Assembly: GCA_965226645.1 (NCBI GenBank)
Contig: CBDDDL010000001.1
Location: 248,001-312,000, forward strand
Length of the DNA stretch: 64,000 bases
Source of the DNA: Poriferisodalis sp965226645
GTDB lineage: Bacteria; Actinomycetota; Acidimicrobiia; Acidimicrobiales; Poriferisodalaceae
Reading direction: 5' to 3'
The translations under genes and the position numbers were made by a program. Below are positions 37,942 to 45,439 of this stretch, piece by piece (the first letter of the stretch is position 1; every line of letters starts with the position of its first letter). Under the pieces are notes generated by a model, which worked only from the letters and a program-made list of their open reading frames with translations, had not been told where the DNA came from and did no database searches.

Positions 37942-39678
37942 ATGACCGACGCCACCACCGAAGTCGTGCATTCGGAAGGACCGCCTGTTTCTGGGCATAC
38001 CGAAGATCCGTCGGCATTTGGCTGGCTCAACACGGCTGACCACAAGCGCATCGGCCGAATGTTCATCGCGTGCTCCTTGCTCTTTGCGATGGCGGGAGCG
38101 GTGGCCGATCTGCTGGTGCGCTTCGATCTGGCCTCCGCGAGCGGCCACACCGTGCTCAACGCGGATGTCTTCGTGCAGGTCTTCACCTTCACGCGCGATG
38201 CGCTCGTGTTCGGAATGCTGATCCCGCTGTTCCTCGGGATCGCCATCTATGTCGTCCCGCTGCAGGTGGGAGCTCCGAATGTGGCCTTCCCCCGCGCTGC
38301 GGCTGCGGGATTCTGGGGCTGGCTGGTCTCGTTCGGCGTGCTGGTGGGCGCCTATCTCGGAAACGGCGGTCCGGCCGGCGGATGGGACGACGGCGTCGAC
38401 CTGCATCTGCTTGCGGTGGCCGGCCTGGTGCTGTCGTTGCTCGTCGGCTCGATCTGCGTCGCAACCACCACGCTCACCATGCGGGCGCCCGGTATGTACA
38501 TGGACCGCACGCCTCCCTTCGCCTGGTCGGCTCTCGTCACGGCGTCAATGCTGGTGGTCAGCCTCGGCGTCGTGCTCGGCCAGATCGTCATCCTCTACAT
38601 CGACCATCGCTACGGACGCTTCTTCGCAGACGGCAACTACGGCATCTGGTCGCGCATCGACTGGATGTACCGCACGCCGCAGCTGTTCATCTATGTGCTG
38701 CCGGTGCTGGGCGTGGCAGCCGAGATCATGCTGGCAGCGGCACGCCGCTGGGTGTTCGAACCGCTGGCGCTGTACTTCACCATCGGACTCGTGGGGCTGT
38801 TCGGCTTCGGCGCGTGGGCGAACTTCGGGATCACCACCGAGGGCGCTGACATTGTCGACGGGCTCGAAGGCATCGTGCTGGTCGGCCTGTACGCCGGGGC
38901 CCTGGCTGGAACCATGGGCCTGCTGGGCCTGCTGGGCTTCACGGTGTGGCAGGGCCGCAAATGGCCGCGACCCAGCACCGCAGTATTGGCAGCCTTCGTC
39001 GCCGGCCAGCTCATCGCGGTCGCCGCGCTGTTCGGTCTCATCGGCGCTGCGGTGGATTGGCTGCAGATCGCAGGTCGGGGCATCGACGGGAACGCTCCGC
39101 TCCACACGACCACCTGGGTCACTGGCCAGCAGAGCTTGTTGATCTATGGCGCGGGCCTGCTGGGGGGGCTCGCTGCGCTGCATTGGTGGGCGCCAAAGAT
39201 CTGGGGCAAGAAGCTCTCTGAGCTCGCCGGACTGGGCAGCTTCGCTCTCATCGGCGGGGGCGCATTCCTGGCCTGGCTCGGACCGCTGCTCTCGGGCGCG
39301 TTCACCGAGCAGCCGCAATTCGTTTATCACGACCCGTTGCTCACCACCCGTTACGCCGGCCTGGTGGACACCTCCGGCGCCGAGGGTCTCTCGATCCTTG
39401 GCGCCATCGGGGTCATCGTCGTACTGGCCGGCGTCGTGCTCATGACGCTGAATCTGCTGGTCTCGGTCGTTCTGGGCAAAGGCGCCGATGCCCCCGCAGA
39501 TCCTTGGAATGGTTTGACGCCCGAGTGGCTGCTCGAATCACCGCCTCCGCTCGGACCCTCGGCGACGCTGACCGAGCTCAGCTCGGGCACGCCGCTGCTC
39601 GATGCCGCGATGAATGGCAACGGCTCGCCAGCCGGCGTGGACCGCAGCGACGCGACGCCCGAGGAGGTGCCCGCCTGA
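37942..39678 (+). CDS. Heme-copper oxidase subunit I paralogue lacking all metal ligands
   Basis: A 578-residue, roughly 12-helix protein that aligns along its length with the true CtaD at 42278: DHKRIG start, VPLQVGAPNVAFPR after helix 2, and DPWNGLTPEWLLESPPP at the end. The catalytic residues are gone. The low-spin heme His of FTMHG is Thr84 (FTFTRD); HPEVY (CuB His and cross-linked Tyr) is TPQLF at 245-249; the HH pair is NF at 294-295; HFH (CuB-side heme ligands) is GQQ at 395-397. It cannot bind heme A or CuB in the usual way. It is intact and shares one base with the next gene. A structural or assembly role is inference. Confidence 0.88.
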   Translation: MTDATTEVVHSEGPPVSGHTEDPSAFGWLNTADHKRIGRMFIACSLLFAMAGAVADLLVRFDLASASGHTVLNADVFVQVFTFTRDALVFGMLIPLFLGIAIYVVPLQVGAPNVAFPRAAAAGFWGWLVSFGVLVGAYLGNGGPAGGWDDGVDLHLLAVAGLVLSLLVGSICVATTTLTMRAPGMYMDRTPPFAWSALVTASMLVVSLGVVLGQIVILYIDHRYGRFFADGNYGIWSRIDWMYRTPQLFIYVLPVLGVAAEIMLAAARRWVFEPLALYFTIGLVGLFGFGAWANFGITTEGADIVDGLEGIVLVGLYAGALAGTMGLLGLLGFTVWQGRKWPRPSTAVLAAFVAGQLIAVAALFGLIGAAVDWLQIAGRGIDGNAPLHTTTWVTGQQSLLIYGAGLLGGLAALHWWAPKIWGKKLSELAGLGSFALIGGGAFLAWLGPLLSGAFTEQPQFVYHDPLLTTRYAGLVDTSGAEGLSILGAIGVIVVLAGVVLMTLNLLVSVVLGKGADAPADPWNGLTPEWLLESPPPLGPSATLTELSSGTPLLDAAMNGNGSPAGVDRSDATPEEVPA

Positions 39679-40292
39679 TGTCAGAGAGTGCGACTGTGGT
39701 TCCCTCTGCAGGCCGGTACGTCGTCCCCGGTCCGCCGCCGCGGCCTCGCGGCCAGCTTGTGGCGACGGGCTTCGCGATTGCGGCAGGCGCGATGGCGGTC
39801 GCCGGCGCGTTGGGGCAGTACATGGCGCGCCGCCATGCGTCAGGTATCGACCCAGGTCATGAGTGGCTCGCGGGCCACGCGGTGCCGAGCCCACAGTTCG
39901 ACTACGCCTTGCTGACCTTGCTGGTCTCGGTCGTGACGGCGCACTGGGCACTGTGGGCCGGTCGCCGCGGTGAGCGCGGCCACACGTGGGTAGGCATGGC
40001 CATCACGCTGGTGATGGGCTTTGCCTTCTTCAACATGGTGATGTTCAGCCTGAATCGCATGGAGATCGAGATCGGCTCCGGCGAGTGGGCAAACCTGGCA
40101 TTTGCGACCACGGGTCTCGCACTCGCGTTGCTCGTTGTCGGGATGTTCTATTTGGGGCTCATGACGTTGCGCTCGTTGGGAGGCAGCGTCGCTCGGGAGT
40201 CGTCGACGCCGCTGGGCGCAGCGGTGTTCTTCTGGGACTTTGCCGTGCTTGCGTGGGCCGCCACCTGGTACGCCGTGTACGTGGTGAAGTAG
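39678..40292 (+). CDS. Degenerate oxidase subunit III-like membrane protein
   Basis: 204 residues with five transmembrane helices in the spacing of subunit III helices 3-7, ending FFWDFAVLAWAATWYAVYVV where the true CtaE has YWHFVDIVWIAIFAVVYLIP. The conserved FHGVHV and VYEF features of CtaE are missing. It overlaps the inert subunit I paralogue by one base (TGATG), so the two are almost certainly translated together and may form a subcomplex. Homology to subunit III is my reading of the pattern rather than an alignment score. Confidence 0.7.
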   Translation: MSESATVVPSAGRYVVPGPPPRPRGQLVATGFAIAAGAMAVAGALGQYMARRHASGIDPGHEWLAGHAVPSPQFDYALLTLLVSVVTAHWALWAGRRGERGHTWVGMAITLVMGFAFFNMVMFSLNRMEIEIGSGEWANLAFATTGLALALLVVGMFYLGLMTLRSLGGSVARESSTPLGAAVFFWDFAVLAWAATWYAVYVVK

Positions 40293-40299
40293 GGGATCG

Positions 40300-41097
40300 A
40301 TGGTCGGCATCGCCAGCAGATACTTCGCGGGTCGCATCGCACTGGCCGTCGCTGCAGCGACCTTGATCGGCGTGCTCACGGGCATGGATGGCACCGGCCA
40401 TGTCGTCATGTACGCCACCATCGTGCTCGGCACTGCCGGGGCTGCCTTCGCGTTGCTGGCGGCGCTTGCACTGACGGTGGGCGACGGCGACTCGCCCGAC
40501 CGCGAACACTCCCACACGTTCCGGCCCGTTCCGGCCTACTGGCCGATCATGGCCGCCTTTGGCATGGGCCTGCTCATGGTGGGCATGGTGACCGATGCGA
40601 TCCTTTCGATCGCCGGCATCGCACTGCTCGTGATTTCCGCGGTGGAATGGACGATGAGCGCGTGGGCAGAGCACCTGTCCGCCGACGCAGCAGCGAACGC
40701 CGTCGAGCGTGCGAGGCTCCTGCGGCCCTTCGAAATCTCCTTGTACGGGGCGCTGGCAATCGCTGTGCCGGTTGTGCTGGCCTCGCGAGTGCTGCTGGCA
40801 TCGAGCAAGAACGGCGCGAGCGCGGTCGCCATCGCAATCTCGGCGGCGATCCTCGCGTTCGCCTTCGTGATCTCCGCAAAGCCGCAGTTGCGCCGGTCGA
40901 TCGTGGCCACCACGCTCGTGCTCGGCGGCGTCGCACTGATCGTCGCGGGCATTGCTTCGGCGGTGAAGGGCGAGCGCGAGTTCCATCCGCACGGGCAGGC
41001 CGAAGTGAGCGAGGACACCGGCGATCATGACGCCGAGCCAAGCACGAACGAGCCAGACGAGTCAGAGATGAGCGATTCGGGCGCGGGGCACGAGTGA
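40300..41097 (+). CDS. Polytopic membrane protein with CtaF (subunit IV)-like segment
   Basis: 265 residues, about six or seven helices and a charged, acidic C-terminal tail. Residues about 77-125 (PAYWPIMAAFGMGLLMVGMV and the following helix) resemble both actinobacterial subunit IV CtaF (SWWPL type) and the C-terminal extension of CtaD in this operon (PSYWPIVMALGMPLIAFGLI). It starts seven bases after the subunit III-like gene and its stop overlaps the ctaC start. Probably part of the oxidase or its assembly; function unknown. Confidence 0.65.
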   Translation: MVGIASRYFAGRIALAVAAATLIGVLTGMDGTGHVVMYATIVLGTAGAAFALLAALALTVGDGDSPDREHSHTFRPVPAYWPIMAAFGMGLLMVGMVTDAILSIAGIALLVISAVEWTMSAWAEHLSADAAANAVERARLLRPFEISLYGALAIAVPVVLASRVLLASSKNGASAVAIAISAAILAFAFVISAKPQLRRSIVATTLVLGGVALIVAGIASAVKGEREFHPHGQAEVSEDTGDHDAEPSTNEPDESEMSDSGAGHE

Positions 41098-42233
41098 TGC
41101 CAGTGCGCACCGGTTTCTCTCGACGCTGGAGCCTGGCCGCGCTGGCCTTGCTCGCGCTTGCGGTCAGCGGCTGCGCGACCGGACGGCTTGACGCCACGAA
41201 GCCAGTCGGGCCGAACGCCGAGAAAATCGACGGGCTGATGCGCCTGTCGGGTTGGATGGCCGTCGGCGTCGGCCTCTTCGTCGCTGCAGCGGTCGTCATC
41301 ATCATTGTGCGGTTCCGCGCCAAGCCCGGCGACGACCCCGACGATCTGCCTCCGCAGATCCACGGCAACCGCAAGGCCGAGCTCACCTGGACGCTCATCC
41401 CGACGGCCTTGCTCATCTTCCTCACCGTCGTGACGCTGCCGACGGTGTTCGCCCTGGCCGAGAAGGGCGACGGCCGCACGATCATCGTCGAGGGCCAGCA
41501 GTGGTGGTGGCAGTTCAGCTACGACACCGACGGCGACGGCCAGTACGACGACATCGTCACTGCGAACGATCTCGTCATCCCCGTCGGCGAAGAGGTCAAC
41601 CTCGAGATCCGCTCCAACGACGTCATCCACTCGTTCTGGATCCCGCGGCTCAACGGCAAGAAGGACGCCGTGCCCGGACGAGTGCACGACTGGCGCATCA
41701 GCTCTAACGAAGCGGGGATCTTCTACGGCGAGTGCACGGAGTTCTGCGGTCTCAGCCACGCCAACATGCAGATGCGCACCATCGCGCTCGAGCCCGACGA
41801 TTTCGACCGCTGGGTTGCCGAGCAAGAAGCTCAGATCAAAGCAGCGTCGGTGCCCGCAGAAGGCACACCTGAAGCCGCCGGTTACGACCTGTTCGGCACC
41901 CACTGCATCAGCTGCCATGTGATCGACGGCGTATACGAGAGTGCAGCGGGCGGCAATGCGAACCTCATCGCCGGCATCGCCCCGAACCTCACCAACCTCA
42001 TGAGCCGTACCGCGTTCGCCGGAGCCCTGTTCGACACCTACGAGGCCGATGGCACCACTGTGAATGTCGCTGAGCTCCGGGAATGGGTACGCAATGCGCC
42101 CGGCATGAAGCCCGCCCGCGCTGACAATCGTCAGGGCATGCTCGACTTCTCCGAAGTGCTCACCGATGACGACCTCGACAATCTGCTGGCATACCTCATG
42201 ACCCTCGGCGGCCCGCCGGTGCTGCCCGAATGA
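41097..42233 (+). CDS. ctaC: Cytochrome c oxidase subunit II fused to cytochrome c
   Basis: 378 residues, extracytoplasmic. The lipobox LAVSGC predicts a lipoprotein with acylated Cys26; two transmembrane helices follow. The cupredoxin domain holds the CuA ligands: His in SNDVIHSFWIP, and YGECTEFCGLSHANMQM (Cys, Glu, Cys, His, Met). A C-terminal class I cytochrome c domain has CISCH and a distal Met (GMKPARADN), making this a caa3-type enzyme. Start ATG at 41097 overlaps the upstream stop; a GTG one codon earlier is equally possible. Confidence 0.96.
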   Translation: MPVRTGFSRRWSLAALALLALAVSGCATGRLDATKPVGPNAEKIDGLMRLSGWMAVGVGLFVAAAVVIIIVRFRAKPGDDPDDLPPQIHGNRKAELTWTLIPTALLIFLTVVTLPTVFALAEKGDGRTIIVEGQQWWWQFSYDTDGDGQYDDIVTANDLVIPVGEEVNLEIRSNDVIHSFWIPRLNGKKDAVPGRVHDWRISSNEAGIFYGECTEFCGLSHANMQMRTIALEPDDFDRWVAEQEAQIKAASVPAEGTPEAAGYDLFGTHCISCHVIDGVYESAAGGNANLIAGIAPNLTNLMSRTAFAGALFDTYEADGTTVNVAELREWVRNAPGMKPARADNRQGMLDFSEVLTDDDLDNLLAYLMTLGGPPVLPE

Positions 42234-42277
42234 GCCCGCGCAGGTTCGCGGGCAGGCTGGCCTAGGAGAACGACTCG

Positions 42278-44338
42278 ATGGCAATCACCACTGATCGCCC
42301 AACCGAATCCGAACTGCCGGGCACCGATCTGGAGGTGGCCGGCGACGGCGACGTCGTGACCCCGGAGTCCAGCACCGGAGTGTTCGCACGGCCGACGAAC
42401 GCGCAGGGTTGGCGCGCGTGGCTGTTCACGATCGACCACAAGAAGATCGGAATCATGTACGGCGTTGCCGCCATGTTCTGGTTCCTTGTGGGCGGCATCG
42501 AGGCCGGGCTGGTCCGCTTGCAGCTGTGGGGGCCCGGCGACAACGTGGTGTCCGCGGACACCTACAACCAACTCTTCACCATGCACGGCGTCACGATGGT
42601 CTTCTTCGTGATCATGCCGCTTGCGGCAGCGTTCGCCAACTACATCGTGCCCCTGCAGATCGGTGCACGAGACGTCGCGTTTCCCCGCCTGAATGCGCTG
42701 GGTCTGTGGATCTTCATCTTCGCGGGCATCTTCCTGAATCTCAGTTGGATTCTTGGGGGCGGCGCGGATGGCGGCTGGTTTGCCTACGCCCCCAACACGG
42801 GCGTGGCCTACAGCCCAGGTCACGGCATGGACTTCTACTCGCTGGGCTTGCAGCTTGCCGGCATCGCCTCGCTGGTGGGCTCGATCAACCTGATCGTGAC
42901 GATCATCAACATGCGCTGCCCGGGCATGTCGCTTCTGCGGATGCCGGTGTTCACCTGGATGATCCTCGTGGTGCAGTTCCTGCTGCTGTTCGCGTTGCCG
43001 GTCATCACCGTGGCGCTGATCCTGCTGACGTTCGATCGCACCTTCGACGCGAACTTCTTCGATGTTGCCGCGGGCGCTGATCCGTTGCTGTGGCAGCACC
43101 TGTTCTGGATCTTCGGTCACCCGGAGGTCTACATATTGATCCTGCCGTCGTTCGGAATCGTGTCAGAGACGCTGCCGGTGTTCAGCCGCAAGCCGCTCTT
43201 CGGCTATTCGGTGATCGTGCTGTCGGGTGCAGCTATTGGATTCATGGGCTGGGGCGTGTGGGCACACCACATGTTCACCTCTGGCATGGGTCCAGTTTCC
43301 GTCGCGGCGTTCTCGGCCACCACGATGTTCATTGCGGTGCCTACGGGCGTGAAGATCCTCAACTGGATCGCGACGATGTGGGGAGGCAAAGTCCATTTCA
43401 CGGTGCCGATGATGTTCTCGATCTCGTTGGTGTCGATGTTCACCATCGGCGGTCTGTCAGGCGTCATGCACGCAATCGCACCGGCGGACACGCAGCAGAC
43501 CGACACGTATTTCATCGTGGCGCACTTCCACTATGTGCTCTTCGGCGGTGCCATGATGGGCCTGTTCGCCGGCATGTACTACTGGTGGCCCAAGGTCTTC
43601 GGTTACCAACTGAGCGACCGGATGGGCCGATGGCACTTCTGGCTAGTGCTCGCAGGCTTCAATCTCACCTTCGGGCCGATGCACATTGTCGGGCTGCAGG
43701 GCATGGCACGTCGCCACAGCCAGTACGGCGAATACGACGGGTTCGAATTCTGGAACAAGGTCATCACCATCGGCTACTTCATCATCTTCGTTGGGATGCT
43801 GGTCTTCGCCTACAACATCTTCCGTACCTGGGGCCGTTACCGCAGTGGCGTGGTGCCCGGGGCCGAGGCTGATCCGTGGGACGGCCGAACCCTGGAATGG
43901 GCCATCCCGTCACCGGCGCCGGAGCACAACTTCGACTACGTGCCGGTGGTGACCGACGTGGACGACTTCTGGCACAAGAAGTATCAACCTGACGAGAGCG
44001 GCAAGCTCCGTCGGATTGCCTACGGCAACGACATCGCGCAGATCGGCGATCAGCACCCGCATCTGCCTTCGCCGTCATACTGGCCGATCGTGATGGCCCT
44101 CGGGATGCCGCTGATCGCGTTCGGGCTGATTTACACGCTGTGGCTCGCAGGCATCGGCCTGCTGCTGCTGGTCGGCGCGATGTACGGCTGGAGCCTCGAA
44201 CCCGCCACCGATCCTGACGCGGGGCATGGCAATGGCGATGGCCACCACGATGACCATGGCGACGGGCCCCTCGACCATGGCGAGGGCAACGGCGAGCTGG
44301 CCAGTGCCACTGCGAACGGGGAGGCCGCCGGTGACTGA
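42278..44338 (+). CDS. ctaD: Cytochrome c oxidase subunit I, catalytic
   Basis: 686 residues. All ligands are present: FTMHGVTM (low-spin heme), GHPEVYILILPSFG (CuB His and the cross-linked Tyr of a type A1 oxidase), WAHHMFTSGM (CuB) and VAHFHYVLFGG (heme a3 and heme a). AGGAGA precedes the ATG. About 130 C-terminal residues extend beyond the usual end and contain a CtaF-like PSYWPIVMALGMPLIAFG helix pair and a His/Gly/Asp-rich tail. It overlaps ctaE by eight bases. Confidence 0.97.
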   Translation: MAITTDRPTESELPGTDLEVAGDGDVVTPESSTGVFARPTNAQGWRAWLFTIDHKKIGIMYGVAAMFWFLVGGIEAGLVRLQLWGPGDNVVSADTYNQLFTMHGVTMVFFVIMPLAAAFANYIVPLQIGARDVAFPRLNALGLWIFIFAGIFLNLSWILGGGADGGWFAYAPNTGVAYSPGHGMDFYSLGLQLAGIASLVGSINLIVTIINMRCPGMSLLRMPVFTWMILVVQFLLLFALPVITVALILLTFDRTFDANFFDVAAGADPLLWQHLFWIFGHPEVYILILPSFGIVSETLPVFSRKPLFGYSVIVLSGAAIGFMGWGVWAHHMFTSGMGPVSVAAFSATTMFIAVPTGVKILNWIATMWGGKVHFTVPMMFSISLVSMFTIGGLSGVMHAIAPADTQQTDTYFIVAHFHYVLFGGAMMGLFAGMYYWWPKVFGYQLSDRMGRWHFWLVLAGFNLTFGPMHIVGLQGMARRHSQYGEYDGFEFWNKVITIGYFIIFVGMLVFAYNIFRTWGRYRSGVVPGAEADPWDGRTLEWAIPSPAPEHNFDYVPVVTDVDDFWHKKYQPDESGKLRRIAYGNDIAQIGDQHPHLPSPSYWPIVMALGMPLIAFGLIYTLWLAGIGLLLLVGAMYGWSLEPATDPDAGHGNGDGHHDDHGDGPLDHGEGNGELASATANGEAAGD

Positions 44339-44984
44339 CGCCGCCGAAGCCACCGCTGCAGAACCGCAGTTCGCCTATGGGCGCACCGAGTGGGACGACT
44401 ACGAGATGATGCCCCCGACGACGGGGCTGTCGAACGAGAAGATGACGATGTGGGCCTTCCTCGGCTCGGATTGCCTGCTCTTCGGCGCACTGATCTCGAC
44501 ATACCTGCTGCTGCGCAACCGAAAGCCGCTGTCGGGCGAGGAGCCCTTGACGGCGGCGGACCTCTTCGACATCCCCTTCACTTCGGTCAGCTCGTTCGTG
44601 CTGCTCATGAGCTCACTCACGATGGTGCTGGCAGTGTCCTCCATCACCCGTGGCGAAATGGAGCGGTGCAAGCTGTGGCTGCTGACCACCGCCGCGCTCG
44701 GAGCGGTGTTCATTTCCGGGCAGGTGTATGAGTTCACGAGCTTCTACCGTGAGGGCCTCGGCTACACGGTCAGCATCTCGTCGTCGGCGTTCTACACGCT
44801 GACGGGATTCCACGGCGTCCACGTGTCGCTGGGCATCATCATGCTCGTCACGCTGTGGGTGCTGATCAGCCGCGGCATTCTCGGCCCTGACCGGGCCGAG
44901 ACTGTCGAGATCATCGGCCTGTACTGGCACTTCGTCGACATCGTCTGGATCGCGATCTTCGCGGTCGTATACCTGATTCCGTAG
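44331..44984 (+). CDS. ctaE: Cytochrome c oxidase subunit III
   Basis: 217 residues, five helices plus an N-terminal amphipathic stretch: MWAFLGSDCLLFGALISTYL, SGQVYEFTSF with the conserved Glu, GFHGVHVSLGI and YWHFVDIVWI. The GTG start lies inside the end of ctaD. It stabilises subunit I and its proton uptake; part of the ctaC-D-E-cox4 operon. Confidence 0.95.
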   Translation: MTDAAEATAAEPQFAYGRTEWDDYEMMPPTTGLSNEKMTMWAFLGSDCLLFGALISTYLLLRNRKPLSGEEPLTAADLFDIPFTSVSSFVLLMSSLTMVLAVSSITRGEMERCKLWLLTTAALGAVFISGQVYEFTSFYREGLGYTVSISSSAFYTLTGFHGVHVSLGIIMLVTLWVLISRGILGPDRAETVEIIGLYWHFVDIVWIAIFAVVYLIP

Positions 44985-45009
44985 GGCCTGGATTCGTAAG
45001 GGGATTGCG

Positions 45010-45399
45010 ATGAGCACTGCCACTGAAGCCGTTCCCGCCGAAGTCCACGCCGACGACGAACACGACGGCCATGACAGTGAGCATCATGACCACGGCCTGA
45101 GCGACGTCGGCTACATCAAGGTCGCTGTGCTGCTTGCGGTGCTGACCGCTGCAGAGGTGATGACGTACTTCTTTGACTTCGGCCCGCTCGAGGTTCCGTC
45201 ACTGCTCATCCTCATGGTGGTGAAATTCTGGATCGTCGTCGCCTATTTCATGCACCTGCGCTTCGACAACAAGCTCTTTACGTGGATCTTCGTGGGAGGG
45301 CTGGTGCTTGCGGTGGCCGTGTACGCAGCACTGGGCACGTCCATGGTGTTCTGGACCGATCCCGTGGGCTGCGACCTCAGCCCGAACCCAAGCTGCTGA
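45010..45399 (+). CDS. Cytochrome c oxidase subunit IV (prokaryotic Cox4 type)
   Basis: 129 residues with a His/Asp-rich cytoplasmic head (DDEHDGHDSEHHDHG) and three helices, including VKFWIVVAYFMHLRFDNKLF, the typical CyoD/Cox4_pro motif. It closes the oxidase operon 25 bases after ctaE and converges on the selenoprotein gene. Confidence 0.88.
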   Translation: MSTATEAVPAEVHADDEHDGHDSEHHDHGLSDVGYIKVAVLLAVLTAAEVMTYFFDFGPLEVPSLLILMVVKFWIVVAYFMHLRFDNKLFTWIFVGGLVLAVAVYAALGTSMVFWTDPVGCDLSPNPSC

Positions 45400-45439
45400 G
45401 CTTCGTCGAGCGACGCAGCTTTCGGACTCGGCCGCCCCG

